Positions 42,312-54,924 of a DNA stretch of 64,000 bases are shown piece after piece. Positions within the stretch are counted from its first letter, which is position 1; each line of letters opens with the position of its first letter. The position numbers were made by a program, and so were the translations under genes. The stretch is from Staphylococcus xylosus (lineage in GTDB: Bacteria > Bacillota > Bacilli > Staphylococcales > Staphylococcaceae). Under the pieces are notes generated by a model that ran no database searches, was not told the origin of the DNA, and saw only the letters and a list, made by a program, of their open reading frames with translations. The stretch spans positions 653,363 through 717,362 of the forward strand of contig NZ_MRZO01000001.1 in NCBI RefSeq assembly GCF_002732165.1, read 5' to 3'.

Positions 42312-42929
42312 TTATTTATTCTCTGAATCAGTAGCTGATGCTTGGTTACTAGCATTGGCATTATTATCTGCTTCTGCTCTAGCTTTCATAGCTTTTTCTT
42401 CTTCAGTCAATTCATTATCGTTTAAATGATTAATGTTTTCTTCAGTAACTTGTTCAGAATCAAGATCATAATTTAATAAATAATCCCAATCTTCATTTTT
42501 AAGTAAGTCTAATTGCGCTTCAACTAACATACGGAAACGTGATCTAAATATTTTAGATTGTCGTTTCATATCTTCAGTTTGGAAAGAAAGTCTACGTGCT
42601 TTTTCAACTGCATCGTTAACAATTCTATCTGCTTCTGCTTTCGCTTTAGAAACGGTTGCTTCAGCATCTTTTGTCGCAGCTGCTTTAGTTTCTTCTCCTG
42701 CTTGTTTAGCTTGTATTAACGCGTCACTTACAGATTGATGTACCTCTTTATATGATTGAATATTACTTTCTTTGTCTTCAATCACTTTTTCCAATTGTGC
42801 TTTATCTTCTTTCAAACGTTCAATTTCATTACTAAGTTGTTCTAAATAACTTTCGACTTCAGTTGGCTCAAAACCATTTCTTGCATTTGTAAAAGTTTTA
42901 TTCTTAATTTCATTTGGTGTAAAAGGCAT
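42312..42929 (-). CDS. divIVA: Cell division protein DivIVA
   Basis: Coiled-coil protein that binds curved membrane at septum and poles. I choose the ATG at 42929 (205 residues, MPFTPNEIKNKTF), which has the conserved N-terminal membrane-binding segment and GGAGG upstream. Residues about 25-140 form coiled coils (ERLKEDKAQLEKVIEDKESN), with an Ala/Glu/Lys-rich repeat region. The tail is low-complexity, rich in Asn, Ala and Glu. It is the last dcw-linked gene before ileS. Confidence 0.93.
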   Translation of the reverse strand: MPFTPNEIKNKTFTNARNGFEPTEVESYLEQLSNEIERLKEDKAQLEKVIEDKESNIQSYKEVHQSVSDALIQAKQAGEETKAAATKDAEATVSKAKAEADRIVNDAVEKARRLSFQTEDMKRQSKIFRSRFRMLVEAQLDLLKNEDWDYLLNYDLDSEQVTEENINHLNDNELTEEEKAMKARAEADNNANASNQASATDSENK

Positions 42930-43082
42930 AAATATCCTCCTTCTATAATACACTATTTTCTCCATCGATTAAATAACAGAAATAGTGTTTTATCTACAAT
43001 ATGTTTTTATAATATATCATTTACTAAATTGTGCAAAGCGTTAAAGACGTAGTCTCAAATTATAAGATAGCTTATTATACCA

Positions 43083-43862
43083 CTATTTGAATAACGTTTT
43101 GTAAGAAATTCTAATTTTATCTTTTTTAGTTTTACCGCCTATGTCAGTAATCATAGCTCTACCAAATCCTTGTATTGACAATAAGTCACCACTATCAAGT
43201 TGAAAGTCTGTGGCATCAATTACTGTATGATTTACTTTAACACGTTTTTTGTCTATTAGTTGTTTTGCAATAGTTCGAGATTTGCGTATCATGTCTTTTA
43301 ATACAACATCTAACCTTAAGCCACTTACTGTTGTATCAAATGTTTGCCAATTCTCTTTTGATTGTATCATATCTTTTATAGGAATAGAATTAAGTTTAAC
43401 TGTTGCGCCTTTGATTCTATTTAATTCTAATATAATATAAGATTCAAGTTGCCTTGTCAAAGTGAATTGAATCTTATCTGATACAACAATATCACCTAAC
43501 TGTTCTCTTTCAATTCCGAGCGACATAATTGTACCTAAAATATGTTGATGTTGAAGTGTTACAAATTTTTGTGGATAATCAACATCAATCAATACAATTT
43601 CAAATGCTTCTTCAGTTGGCTCAAAGTAACTTGGTGCTATAATAGCCCTTTTTCTTTCAGCGTATGGCCCACCATAGTATGTAACGTTCAAATCGTCAAA
43701 GCTACCTGCAACAACCTCCATTATATATTGACCCCGTGGATCAAGAAACGCTGTCAATACAGGAACATATTGATCATTTGCACGATTACATTTATCAATA
43801 AGTTGATCTATTAAATCGTGTTCTTCTTTTCTGAAATGCTGATAAATATCGATGTGTATCAC
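43083..43862 (-). CDS. S4-domain RNA-binding protein YlmH
   Basis: YlmH family; in Firmicutes it binds the 50S subunit in ribosome-rescue settings and is linked to division genes by position. The C-terminal S4 domain is clear (about LRLDVVLKDMIRKSRTIAKQ and VKVNHTVIDATDFQLDSGD). The start is uncertain: the expected protein begins DIYQHFRKEE, but the codon where ATG should be, 8 bp after GGAG, is ATC (43853). I give the GTG at 43862; another GTG at 43883 is possible. Length is about 255-266 residues. Confidence 0.82.
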   Translation of the reverse strand: MIHIDIYQHFRKEEHDLIDQLIDKCNRANDQYVPVLTAFLDPRGQYIMEVVAGSFDDLNVTYYGGPYAERKRAIIAPSYFEPTEEAFEIVLIDVDYPQKFVTLQHQHILGTIMSLGIEREQLGDIVVSDKIQFTLTRQLESYIILELNRIKGATVKLNSIPIKDMIQSKENWQTFDTTVSGLRLDVVLKDMIRKSRTIAKQLIDKKRVKVNHTVIDATDFQLDSGDLLSIQGFGRAMITDIGGKTKKDKIRISYKTLFK

Positions 43863-43953
43863 TCCAAATACAATATAAAGCACCTCTCGTTATTCAACGT
43901 TAGGTGCTTGTCATTTATTTTATATTAGTTCTTTAAGTATTATACAATACCTT

Positions 43954-44244
43954 TTACATTAGATTCCTTAAAATCAAATTAAATATGCTCGCTAAACCAC
44001 TACGGAATAGTACAAGTACTACTATGGCAACAATCGATGAAATGTCAATCATTCCAATTGGTGGTATAACTTTACGGAATTGTTCTAAAAACGGTTCATA
44101 TAACTTCGCTAAAAATTGACCGAATTTATTTTCACGTGCATTGGGAATCCATGACATAACAAAGTATACAATCATCCCATAATAATAAATCTGAACCAAG
44201 AATAAAATAAAATTAAATATGTTTGCTAATAAACCAATATCCAT
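43954..44244 (-). CDS. YggT family membrane protein
   Basis: A 96-residue integral membrane protein with two hydrophobic segments (about 5-30 and 62-90) and the family motif MSWIPNARENKFGQFLAKLYEPFLEQFRKVIPPIG between them. The family is tied to cell division or osmotic response by gene neighbourhood only. It lies 12 bp after sepF. Confidence 0.88.
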   Translation of the reverse strand: MDIGLLANIFNFILFLVQIYYYGMIVYFVMSWIPNARENKFGQFLAKLYEPFLEQFRKVIPPIGMIDISSIVAIVVLVLFRSGLASIFNLILRNLM

Positions 44245-44256
44245 CTACTTTTACCT

Positions 44257-44856
44257 CTATTCACCTTGGTATTCCATATTTTCTATTTGATCAGTGATAC
44301 TTCCAGCAACTTCAACATTGTCAGGTGTGCATAAGAATATATCTGATCCAACGCGTTGAATATCTCCACCAATTGCATAAACTGTACCACTTAAAAAGTC
44401 GATAATGCGTTTAGCAGAAACTTTATCAATACGTTGTAAATTAACTAATGTTGCACGACGATTCTTAAGTTCGTCTGCAATATCTTGTGTATCTGAAAAA
44501 ACACGGGGTTCAAATAAACACATCTTAGAACTTTCTTGTGTAAAATCGAATTGATCTTGTTCTTGATTATTCATATTCACAACGTTCCTTGTATTATTTT
44601 TAGATGAACTGTTATTCATTTGATACTTCCTTTCACCCGATGATTGTTGTAATCTTGTTGACTGTTTCTTGGGAACGGACTGTATTGATCTTGTTTTTTC
44701 TGTATAACCATTGTTTGATTGTTCATTAAAGTTACTTTGAGACTGTGCTTGTTGTTTGTTTTGGTTTCTATTTTGTTCTTCTTCGGGCGGCGCTTCTAAT
44801 TCGTCATCTTCCTCTTCTACAACGAAAAATCCATTAAATAAATCTTTTAAAGCCAC
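44257..44856 (-). CDS. sepF: Cell division protein SepF
   Basis: Bundles FtsZ and anchors it to the membrane. I choose the GTG at 44856 (199 residues, starting [11 protein letters not shown]), since GAGGAG lies 8 bp upstream; a GTG nine bases earlier is also in frame. The N-terminal amphipathic helix targets the membrane. A Gln/Asn/Ser-rich linker (about 25-105) follows, then the conserved core [20 protein letters not shown] and [17 protein letters not shown]. Confidence 0.93.
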   Translation of the reverse strand: MALKDLFNGFFVVEEEDDELEAPPEEEQNRNQNKQQAQSQSNFNEQSNNGYTEKTRSIQSVPKKQSTRLQQSSGERKYQMNNSSSKNNTRNVVNMNNQEQDQFDFTQESSKMCLFEPRVFSDTQDIADELKNRRATLVNLQRIDKVSAKRIIDFLSGTVYAIGGDIQRVGSDIFLCTPDNVEVAGSITDQIENMEYQGE

Positions 44857-44861
44857 GGGGC

Positions 44862-45536
44862 TCACTCCTCTTTTCCTACAAGTTTAGTCCCAATTCTCAC
44901 AAACGATGCACCTGCTTCAGTGGCTAAATGATAATCATTACTCATTCCCATAGATAGCTCAGTACAAGGTGCATTATTTAAATTGAGCGCTTTAATTTCA
45001 TCTCTTTTTGTTTTTAATAATTGAAATAAGCTTTTTATATATGGCTCATCTTCAGTCAAAGGAGCCATCGTCATAAGACCAACGATTTCTATATTTTCAT
45101 ATTGCTTTAACTCTTCAATAAAAGTGTTAACCTCTGATAAAGAAACACCTTGTTTAGATGATTCACCAGATACATTCACTTGTACAAAACATTTAATTTT
45201 ATGTTCTGCTCTTTTATCAATTTCTTTTGCTAATTTCAACCGATCTAATGCATGGAAATAATCAACTTCATTAATAACTTCTTTAACTTTTCTAGTTTGT
45301 AAAGAACCTATAAAATGCATCACCGCGTCCTTAGGTAAGGCTGCTTTCTTTTGTTGAAATCCTTCCAAACGATTTTCACCGAAATGTCTAATTCCTGCAT
45401 TATAAGCATCATTAGCTCGGTCTATTGTAACATACTTTGTCACTGCAATCACGTTTGGCATTATTGAAATATTACTCTTTTCGCAATGTGTTTGTATTTG
45501 TTCATTTATACACTTTAAATTATATTCTACGTCCAA
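44862..45536 (-). CDS. PLP homeostasis protein YggS/PROSC family
   Basis: A cytoplasmic PLP-binding protein that buffers vitamin B6 and influences amino acid balance. The 224-residue single TIM barrel has the lysine of [10 protein letters not shown] near residue 33 as the cofactor Schiff-base site. It also has [12 protein letters not shown] and the phosphate-binding C-terminal [22 protein letters not shown] segment. It lies between ylmD and sepF as in B. subtilis (ylmE). Confidence 0.92.
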   Translation of the reverse strand: MDVEYNLKCINEQIQTHCEKSNISIMPNVIAVTKYVTIDRANDAYNAGIRHFGENRLEGFQQKKAALPKDAVMHFIGSLQTRKVKEVINEVDYFHALDRLKLAKEIDKRAEHKIKCFVQVNVSGESSKQGVSLSEVNTFIEELKQYENIEIVGLMTMAPLTEDEPYIKSLFQLLKTKRDEIKALNLNNAPCTELSMGMSNDYHLATEAGASFVRIGTKLVGKEE

Positions 45537-45553
45537 TTCTATACACCTCTTCG

Positions 45554-46342
45554 TTATTGACCAATAAATGCTAACATTCGACCCGTATTTCCCTTTTCTA
45601 CTCTATAAGAAAAGAATAAAGATAAATCTTCAGATGTTGCATAATCTGTTATATAAATATTACTTTCAGGAACCCCTGCATTTTCTAGCAATAATGCATT
45701 TGCAAGTTTTAAATCAATACCGTGTCTATTTACATCTCTAGTTTCTATATATTGATTAATATCTATCGGTAATGCTTCAAATTTAGACTTTATATCATCG
45801 TTAATTTCATAAGATGAGGATGTTGCCGGACCAATAACAACACTTAAATCGCTTAACTCGAAATTTAAATGCGAAACCATTTCAGTGACAATTTGACCAA
45901 CAGTACCTCTCCAACCAGCATGTGCAAGACCTATGAAATGATGTTTTTCACTATAAAAGTAAATAGGTACACAGTCAGCATAGCACATTGTAAGCAAAAT
46001 ATTTTCATCATATGTGTATAAAGCATCTACACCATGCAAACGATCTGTGAGTGAATCAATATTAGTACCTCTATCTTGCTCAGTTACTTCTACAACTTTA
46101 TTTTCATGAGTTTGAATTGGAAAAACCCATTGCTCTCTAGGAAATTCAATTGCAGTTGCAAGCATTTCTTGATGCTGAGTGATACTTTGTTGATTATCAT
46201 CAATATATCTTGCCATATTAAAGGCGTTACGAGGGAAGGGACTAAAACCATCTTCTCTTGTTGTTATACCCAATTTCACTTTTTTTAAATAATCGTTTTC
46301 ATATTCTAATATATGATGCTTTTTTTTAAATTTATCTTGCAT
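45554..46342 (-). CDS. Multicopper-oxidase-like purine nucleoside processing protein YlmD/YfiH (LACC1 family)
   Basis: A homologue of YlmD/YfiH, an enzyme family shown to act on purine nucleosides through a zinc site. I choose the ATG at 46342 (262 residues, [12 protein letters not shown]), as GGAGG lies 10 bp upstream. The zinc-type motifs are [28 protein letters not shown] and, near the C-terminus, the [13 protein letters not shown] stretch. It lies 126 bp after ftsZ. Confidence 0.9.
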   Translation of the reverse strand: MQDKFKKKHHILEYENDYLKKVKLGITTREDGFSPFPRNAFNMARYIDDNQQSITQHQEMLATAIEFPREQWVFPIQTHENKVVEVTEQDRGTNIDSLTDRLHGVDALYTYDENILLTMCYADCVPIYFYSEKHHFIGLAHAGWRGTVGQIVTEMVSHLNFELSDLSVVIGPATSSSYEINDDIKSKFEALPIDINQYIETRDVNRHGIDLKLANALLLENAGVPESNIYITDYATSEDLSLFFSYRVEKGNTGRMLAFIGQ

Positions 46343-46399
46343 GACCACAAACCTCCATAGGATATATAAAAGCAACAATTTTATTATTAATTAAATTTA

Positions 46400-46432
46400 A
46401 AAAAGTCATCAGATCTACTGACCTGATGACAC
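46400..46432 (-). terminator. Terminator downstream of ftsZ
   Basis: GTCATCAG/CTGATGAC stem with a 10-nt loop, followed on the minus strand by TTTTTTAAATTT. It separates the mraZ-ftsZ group from ylmD. Confidence 0.85.
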
Positions 46433-46468
46433 TTTATTATTTAATTTAGTCTACAAAACTTATTGCGA

Positions 46469-47644
46469 CTAACGTCTAGTTCTTCTAGAACGTCTTTCTT
46501 CTCTATTTCTGATGAAGCTTGGAATATCATCTTCATTAGTTGTATGCGCTCTACCTTCACTAGCACTTTCTGATGATGCTTGTGAAGCACCTACTGAACT
46601 TGAAGAAATTGTGTCTTCTTTGGTAGTACTTCCGCTTGTTGCACTATTACCAAAACCAGTGTTTGAAGCTTTGCGACCTTGTGATGAAGGTTTGTCTTCA
46701 AAGCCAGTTGCAATAACTGTTACAACGATTTCATCTTGTAACTCTGGGTTGATTACTGTACCGAAAATCATGTTTACATCTTCGTCTGCTGCATCTTGAA
46801 CGATGTCTGCTGCTTCTTGCGCTTCGAAAAGTGATAATGATTCTCCGCCTGTAATATTCATAAGCACACCTTGTGCTCCTACAATAGAAGTTTCTAACAA
46901 TGGTGAAGAAATTGCTTTTTTAGCAGCTTCTACTGCACGATTTTCACCTGAAGAAACACCGATACCCATTAAAGCTGAACCTTGGTTAGACATAATTGTT
47001 TTAACGTCTGCAAAGTCTAAGTTAACTTCACCAGATACAGCGATTAGGTCAGAGATACCTTGAACACCTTGGCGTAACACGTTATCAGCTTCTTTGAATG
47101 CTTCCATCATTGGCGTTGATTTATCAACAATATCTAATAAACGATCATTAGGGATAACGATTAATGTATCAACAGCAGCTTTCATTGCTTCAACACCTGC
47201 TGCAGCTTGTGTTTGACGTTTACGGCCTTCAAAACCAAACGGACGAGTTACAACACCAACTGTTAATGCGCCCATTTCTTTAGCAATTTTTGCTACAACT
47301 GGAGCAGCACCTGTACCAGTACCGCCACCCATACCAGCAGTTACGAATACCATATCTGCGCCTTGGATAGCATCTTCAATTTGTTCACGTGACTCTTCAG
47401 CAGCTTTTTTACCAATTTCAGGGTTTGCGCCAGCACCTAAACCACGTGTTAATTTTTCACCAATTTGGATTTTAGACTCAGCTTTTGATAAATTTAAAGC
47501 TTGTCCATCCGTATTAATTGAAATAAATTCAACATTATTCATACCATGATCAATCATACGGTTTACAGCGTTATTACCGCCGCCCCCTACACCGATGACT
47601 TTTAACGTCGCTAAATGATTAAATCCTTGTTCAAATTCTAACAT
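46469..47644 (-). CDS. ftsZ: Cell division GTPase FtsZ
   Basis: Tubulin homologue that forms the Z ring. The 391-residue length is normal. GTP-binding loops include [12 protein letters not shown] (19-30) and the tubulin signature [10 protein letters not shown] near residue 108. The T7 loop residues NLDFADVKT follow. A Ser/Thr-rich linker leads to the conserved C-terminal peptide IPSFIRNR and a basic tail (RRSRRTRR), the docking site for FtsA and SepF. It lies 29 bp after the ftsA stop. Confidence 0.97.
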   Translation of the reverse strand: MLEFEQGFNHLATLKVIGVGGGGNNAVNRMIDHGMNNVEFISINTDGQALNLSKAESKIQIGEKLTRGLGAGANPEIGKKAAEESREQIEDAIQGADMVFVTAGMGGGTGTGAAPVVAKIAKEMGALTVGVVTRPFGFEGRKRQTQAAAGVEAMKAAVDTLIVIPNDRLLDIVDKSTPMMEAFKEADNVLRQGVQGISDLIAVSGEVNLDFADVKTIMSNQGSALMGIGVSSGENRAVEAAKKAISSPLLETSIVGAQGVLMNITGGESLSLFEAQEAADIVQDAADEDVNMIFGTVINPELQDEIVVTVIATGFEDKPSSQGRKASNTGFGNSATSGSTTKEDTISSSSVGASQASSESASEGRAHTTNEDDIPSFIRNREERRSRRTRR

Positions 47645-47673
47645 TTATATTTCCTCCTAGTTTTAATGGCCAA

Positions 47674-49124
<1,451 letters not shown>

Positions 49125-49205
49125 TTATTCAAATTCACACTATTAATAGTTTACAATAGCTTTTGACGCTTGTGAACTATAAAGATAAGTATTTGTCGAA
49201 ATTTT

Positions 49206-50093
49206 TTAATTATTTTTGTCCGTTTTTTCATTAATCTTATTTAATGCACTTTGAAGCTCATCTTTAGCCTTATCTTCTTCTGTTGTACCCTTATCCACAT
49301 TTTGGTCACTTGAAGATTTTGTATTGCTACCACCATTATATGGAATAAAGGATGCACCTACTGATAAATCAATATACCCTGCTTTTTTTAACTCTCCGGA
49401 TTCATCACGTTCTAATGATTGTGACATTTGCGGATAATATTTCATTTTTTTACCAATTGTGTTTAAATTACCTAAAATTTGAATATCATCTGTTGTGAAT
49501 AATTTGATTTGATTTTGTGCATTTTCTTGAGGGTCAAATTTAATTTCTGCTATCATCCCTCTAACCTTCGCAGGCATTTCAGAAAGCGCTTGTATAACCT
49601 TTTCTTTTTTGTCTTTTTCAAATCCTTCAAGAATCGGGCCATTATCAGTAGCATTACCATCATAATCTTCTAACTCTGTACCGTCTTCTAAAACAGGTAC
49701 ATATTTATCTTTCTTTTTAGTCAGAGCTACAATTTGCTTTTCTGATACTTTCACAGTTAACTTGTTTGGAAAATGTTTTTTTACTTCTGCACTATCGATA
49801 AGTGTACTTTCTTCAAGTTTGTTTTGAGCATTCGTAGTGCTATAAGTGTACATTCTCGAATTGTCTTTTACGTTTATAGCTTTGTTAATTGTATTCTTAG
49901 ATGTATTATTATTCCCACTAATCTCTACACTACTAATCTTACTTAAAGGTGTAAACATATAAATCAATATTAAAATAATTATAAATAATAAAACACCAAA
50001 TACTGAATATTGAATTTGCTTTTGTCTTTTCCGTCTTTTTGCGCGTTTCTCTTTTAAGTAATCAGAGTCAAACTCACTAACTTTGTCAGACAT
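49206..50093 (-). CDS. ftsQ: Cell division protein FtsQ/DivIB, short form
   Basis: Septal membrane protein that stabilises FtsL and the FtsW-PBP complex. The 295-residue protein has a 30-residue basic cytoplasmic part (KRAKRRKRQKQ), one membrane helix (about 31-50), an extracellular POTRA domain (about 53-120), the beta domain and an acidic, Asn/Ser-rich tail. S. aureus DivIB is about 439 residues because of a long cytoplasmic extension. Here only 15 bp separate the ATG from the murD stop, and AAAGGATG is placed properly, so the short form is real. Confidence 0.9.
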   Translation of the reverse strand: MSDKVSEFDSDYLKEKRAKRRKRQKQIQYSVFGVLLFIIILILIYMFTPLSKISSVEISGNNNTSKNTINKAINVKDNSRMYTYSTTNAQNKLEESTLIDSAEVKKHFPNKLTVKVSEKQIVALTKKKDKYVPVLEDGTELEDYDGNATDNGPILEGFEKDKKEKVIQALSEMPAKVRGMIAEIKFDPQENAQNQIKLFTTDDIQILGNLNTIGKKMKYYPQMSQSLERDESGELKKAGYIDLSVGASFIPYNGGSNTKSSSDQNVDKGTTEEDKAKDELQSALNKINEKTDKNN

Positions 50094-50108
50094 TTAATAT
50101 CACATCCT

Positions 50109-51458
50109 TTAAAAAGAAGGTAAATTAGCTTGGAAACTCTTAATAAATTTATCTCCGCGCTCTTCAAAAGTATTGTACTGATCCCAACTTGCACATGCTG
50201 GCGATAATAATACTACGTCATTTGGTTCTATGACTGATTGTATTTTATCTACGGCATCTTGCACATCAGAAGCTGTTATAACGTACTTACCTTGACTTTC
50301 ACCTAACTTCACGAATTTTTCTTTTGTCTCACCGAAAGTTACCATAACTCTTACATTTTTCATATGTGGAATAAGTTCATCAAAGTCATTGCCACGATCT
50401 AACCCACCACATAACCATATGATTGGTTGTTTAAATGAGTTTAATGCAAATTGTGTAGCTAATGTATTTGTAGCTTTTGAATCATTGTAGTACTTATTTG
50501 TTTTATTCGTTCCAATATATTGTAAACGGTGTTCAATACCTGAGAATGATGTCAAACTATCAATTATTGCTTTAACAGAAACTCCAGAAAGTAATGCAGC
50601 TAATACTGCCACAAGAATGTTTTCCAAATTATGTTCACCAGGTAGTACAAGATCATCTATATGGATTATTCTAAATCCTTTAAACACGATATAACCATTC
50701 TCAACATAAATGCCATCTACTTCTTGATGCGTTGAGAAATAATACGTTTTTGCTTTCAATGACTCAGATTCAATTAAGTGACGTTGATGATAATTACAAA
50801 TTAAATAATCATTTTCAGTTTGATTAATATATATCTTCTTCTTAGCATTTTGATAATTTTCTAGAGATTCATGATAATCAAGATGTGCTGAATATATATT
50901 CGTAATTATAGCGATATGAGGTTTATACTTATCAATCCCAAGTAATTGGAAAGACGACAACTCAGTAACCAAGTAGTCATCAGCTGTGACTTCTTGTGCT
51001 ACTTTTGAAGCCACATAGCCAATGTTACCTGATAGTTTGCCAGTCACCCTACTTTTTTGAAACATATCTCCAATTAATGAAGTCACTGTTGTTTTACCAT
51101 TTGTACCTGTTACACCGATAATTGGTGCTTCTGATATTAAATAACTTAATTCTACTTCTGTTAATATTTTCAATCCTTTTTCGGTTGCTGCTTCTATTAG
51201 CGGAACATTATAAGGAATACCTGGATTTTTAAAGATAATAGGATTACTATCTAACAAGGAGAGTGGGTGTTCTCCACCAATCACCGTGATTCCCATATTT
51301 TCTAAATCTATTGCATGTGCATCTTGACTTAGATCTTTGCCATCGTTGACGATTACATTTGCACCAAGTTTTTTTAATAATTTGGCAGCTTCATAACCAC
51401 TTTTCGCTAATCCAATAACTAATACATTTTTATTTTCCAATTCTGTATATTTCAGCAA
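50109..51458 (-). CDS. murD: UDP-N-acetylmuramoyl-L-alanine--D-glutamate ligase
   Basis: Adds D-glutamate to the peptidoglycan precursor in the cytoplasm. The 449-residue Mur ligase has the N-terminal substrate-binding Rossmann domain ([17 protein letters not shown]), the ATP loop [11 protein letters not shown] (about 116-126), the GIEHRLQY motif and YNDSKATN. It lies 1 bp after mraY and 15 bp before divIB. Confidence 0.97.
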   Translation of the reverse strand: MLKYTELENKNVLVIGLAKSGYEAAKLLKKLGANVIVNDGKDLSQDAHAIDLENMGITVIGGEHPLSLLDSNPIIFKNPGIPYNVPLIEAATEKGLKILTEVELSYLISEAPIIGVTGTNGKTTVTSLIGDMFQKSRVTGKLSGNIGYVASKVAQEVTADDYLVTELSSFQLLGIDKYKPHIAIITNIYSAHLDYHESLENYQNAKKKIYINQTENDYLICNYHQRHLIESESLKAKTYYFSTHQEVDGIYVENGYIVFKGFRIIHIDDLVLPGEHNLENILVAVLAALLSGVSVKAIIDSLTSFSGIEHRLQYIGTNKTNKYYNDSKATNTLATQFALNSFKQPIIWLCGGLDRGNDFDELIPHMKNVRVMVTFGETKEKFVKLGESQGKYVITASDVQDAVDKIQSVIEPNDVVLLSPACASWDQYNTFEERGDKFIKSFQANLPSF

Positions 51459-51459
51459 T

Positions 51460-52425
51460 TTAGTTCACTCCAATCCATAAACCTATGAGTCCTGTAATCA
51501 AGCCTACTGTCCAGAATACTGTCGTTACTTTCTTCTCATTCCAACCAATTAACTCGAAATGATGATGCAACGGTGACATTTTAAAAATACGCTTTCCAGT
51601 CAATTTGAATGAAGTTACCTGTATCATAACTGATAAGGTTTCTGCCACAAATACGAAACCAATGAAAATCAGTGATAATTCTTGGTTAAGCATGATAGAA
51701 ATAGTAGCAAAGATACCACCTAAAGCTAAACTACCTGTGTCTCCCATGAAGACTCTAGCAGGATTTAAATTGAATGGTAAGAAACCAATCAATGCAAAAA
51801 TCATAATAACACAGAACAATCCGATAGATGTTGCACCTTGGAAGTAAGCCATAATTGCATACATTACAAAGCCAATAATAGATAATCCTGTCGCTAATCC
51901 ATCTAAACCATCTGTTAGATTGACTGCATTTGAAAAGCCTACTTGCCAAAAGACTATGAAAATTACATATGCTATTGAAAGTGGTACTTCAATATTTGTA
52001 AAAGGCAAATGAATTCCAGTAGAAAAATCAGTCAAGTTAAATACTTGGCTTAAAATAAAGAAAATAACTGCAATACCTATTTGAGCTAAGAATTTTTGCT
52101 TGCTTGTTAAACCTTCATTATTTTTCTTTACAACGATAATGTAATCATCAATAAATCCGATCAAACCAAAACCTACTGTTACAAATAACAACAAGATAAT
52201 CGGATTAGAATTGTCCATGAAAATGATTGCTAAAATTGAAGTTACAATAATACTAATGAGAAAAGTTAATCCACCCATAGTTGGTGTGCCTGTTTTCTTC
52301 ATGTGGCTCTGCGGACCTTCTTCTCTAATACTTTGTCCAAATTTCATTCGTTTCAACGTTGGTATTAGCACTGGAACTAATATAAACGTGATTAACAGTG
52401 CGATAATTGCGAGTAAATAAACCAT
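51460..52425 (-). CDS. mraY: Phospho-N-acetylmuramoyl-pentapeptide-transferase MraY
   Basis: Makes lipid I by moving phospho-MurNAc-pentapeptide onto undecaprenyl phosphate at the inner face of the membrane. The 321-residue protein has about ten helices, with [11 protein letters not shown], the catalytic aspartates in [32 protein letters not shown] and the C-terminal [11 protein letters not shown] motif. It follows pbp1 after about 185 bp, a larger gap than elsewhere in the cluster, and precedes murD by 1 bp. Confidence 0.97.
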   Translation of the reverse strand: MVYLLAIIALLITFILVPVLIPTLKRMKFGQSIREEGPQSHMKKTGTPTMGGLTFLISIIVTSILAIIFMDNSNPIILLLFVTVGFGLIGFIDDYIIVVKKNNEGLTSKQKFLAQIGIAVIFFILSQVFNLTDFSTGIHLPFTNIEVPLSIAYVIFIVFWQVGFSNAVNLTDGLDGLATGLSIIGFVMYAIMAYFQGATSIGLFCVIMIFALIGFLPFNLNPARVFMGDTGSLALGGIFATISIMLNQELSLIFIGFVFVAETLSVMIQVTSFKLTGKRIFKMSPLHHHFELIGWNEKKVTTVFWTVGLITGLIGLWIGVN

Positions 52426-52609
52426 ATTGTGCTCCTTTATTTAATTGGATTAAGTCGTTATGCTTGTCGGTTCGCCATATGTATTGAGGTTCGTAGCTAA
52501 TCAATTGAACATGTCGCTACTTTATTGCAACGTTCAATGATTAGTCTACTTCCAAATTCCACCTCAAAATTCATTACATAATAAGTTTAAAAAATCAACT
52601 TAGCTCAGG
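52426..52609. other. Gap between pbp1 and mraY
   Basis: No gene seen. An imperfect inverted repeat, AATCAATTGAAC/GTTCAATGATT (52502-52545), spans the middle and may slow or process the long dcw transcript. Confidence 0.45.
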
Positions 52610-54924
52610 CTATGATTCATTGTCTTTTGAATCTTTATTTTCATCTGAGTCTTTGTTTTCCTCTTTATCTTTTGAATCCTTGTTGTCTTCAGATTCTTTT
52701 TGATCGTCTGAGTCTTTGTTTGAATCAGATTCAACTTTTGAAGTTTGACCGTTAACATCTTCCGATGATAACGTTACTTCAATTTTATCTTTGCTGCTTA
52801 TTTTTTGTCCTTTAGTTACTGATTGGTTCGATACAAATCCGCTACCTTTTGTTGTTACTTTCGTCTTAGTAAGTACTCAAATGCAACAACCTCTTCTTTC
52901 GACCAACCTGTCATATCAGGCATCGTAAGATCACTGTCTGTCAGTAATAATACTTTACTGTTTGGTAATACTTCTTTATTAGCGCTCACAGATTGCTTAG
53001 TAACTTTTTCTCCATTACCAATAACTATTGGTTTTAAAGATTTACCGTTTATTTTATCTTGCGCTTTTTGAGTTTCTTGTCCTTCAACGTCAGGAACTTC
53101 ACTGTATTTCACATCTGAGTTGTCTTTAGATTTTTTATCTCCAACATTTAAGTATTTCAGTGTATTTTCCATAATAGGTTTAAATGCTTTACTTACACCC
53201 ATCTCATAAGCTTCTTGATCATTTTTCTGGGCTAAACTCATACCAGCATAAACGATTACCTCAGGATCATCTTTTGGTGCGTCACCTATAAAGCTAACAA
53301 AATATGGATTTTCACCTTCCACATAACCACCGTTATCTGGATCCGCAACTTGTGCTGTACCTGTTTTACCTGCAACATCATAACCATCAATTTGATAGTT
53401 CTTAGCATGGCTATCTTCACTATTTACAACTTTATCTAATTCAGTACGCACTTTTTTAGCAGTATCTTTTGTTATAGGTTTACCATCATATTCTTTCTTA
53501 CCTTTATAAAAAGTATCTTTGCTAACAGGATTCGTTACGTTATCAACATACCAAGGCTTAATCATATTACCACCGTTAAAGAAGGCAGATTGCGCTTTAA
53601 GCATTTGCACTGGTGTTACCGTGGTAGATTGACCGAATGAAGAAGTTTTCTGTTGCGCTTCATTATCCCAAGCGATACCGCCAGTAGCTTCACCATCAAA
53701 CATACCATTTGTAGATTGGCCGAAACCGAATTTCTCATACCAGTCTTTCATTTTATCTGCGCCAACTAAATCTTGTAGATGCATCATTAACGTATTAGAT
53801 GAATATGTGAATCCTAGTGACATTGGAATTTCTCCCCAGCCCACTTTATTCCAGTCAGAAATTTTTGATCCCATAACTTCTCTAGGTTCAGCTGTATATT
53901 TTTTATCTGGGTCAAATTTCCCTTCTTGAATAGCGGCTGCTAAACCGTAAGACTTAAAGGTTGAACCCGGCTCATAAGTGTTTTGATATAAATCATTTGC
54001 CCATTTCTTACCAAAGTCTTTTCCTGTTTCTGGATTAAAAGTAGGTCGCTGACTAAATGCCAGTATTTCACCAGTATGTGCATCCATTACCACAGCGAAT
54101 AAATCTTTCGGTTTATAATGTTCGACCATGCCATCTAATGCTTCTTCAACAAACACTTGAATATTAGAGTCTAGTGTTAAATGTACATCATCACCACGTT
54201 GAGGTGTTTTTTCTTTCTTAGTATTAGGTGCAATATAGCCCCAAATATCATGTATATAAGATAGCGCTCCTTTTTGTCCAGATAAGTAACTATCAAAGAT
54301 TTTCTCAACGCCCATTGCGCCTTTTAAATCACCGCTATCTGGATCCTTTTGAGCCATTCCAATTAAATGTGATGCAAAGTTTCCATTAGGATAAAAACGT
54401 TCAGTCTCTGGATAAAGTGTTACACCAGGTAACTTCATTTTTTCAATCTTTTCTTTTTCTTGATATGTTAAATCAGTTCCTTTTTGTCCAAATTCAACTT
54501 GGAATGCTTTTTTATTATCTAGTTTGTCTTCAATTTCTTTAGCTGACATATCAATAACTGTTGCTAATTTTTTAGCTGTTTCTTTCTTATCTGTAACGTG
54601 TTTAGGCTTCTCGCTACCTTCACTCGCTTTTTTATCAACAATAGCAACAAGTTTATACCGTTCTACATCTTCTGCCAAAACCTTTCCGTTCCGGTCATAG
54701 ATTTTTCCACGTTCAGGTTGTTGCTGGCTATTTACTAAATACTTCTCATTTGCCTTCATGATTAAATCTTCACCTGAAGAATGTCCAGTTAACATTATAT
54801 AAGAATATCTTAAAACCAACGTAAAAAAGAGCAGTCCAAATCCAAGAATGAGTAGGACTGCCCCTATTTTACTTTGTTTAATAAGAAACTTGGGTTTTTT
54901 TAATCTAATTTTTCGCTTCGCCAT
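52610..54924 (-). pseudogene. pbp1: Penicillin-binding protein 1 (division transpeptidase), interrupted near its end by a one-base frameshift
   Basis: PBP1 is the essential septal transpeptidase of staphylococci. The 689-codon frame (52855-54924) has one membrane helix (about 18-45), the dimerisation domain with PERGKIYDRNG, the active site PGSTFKSYG with Ser321, SSN and AGKTGTAQVA, and a first PASTA domain (about 597-655). Inside the second PASTA domain one base is missing near 52869-52872, giving the ending EYLLRRK. The neighbouring frame continues TKTKVTTKGSGFVSNQSV to a stop at 52610 with a Ser/Asp/Lys-rich tail. Restored length is 771 residues. Probably a sequence error. Confidence 0.92.
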
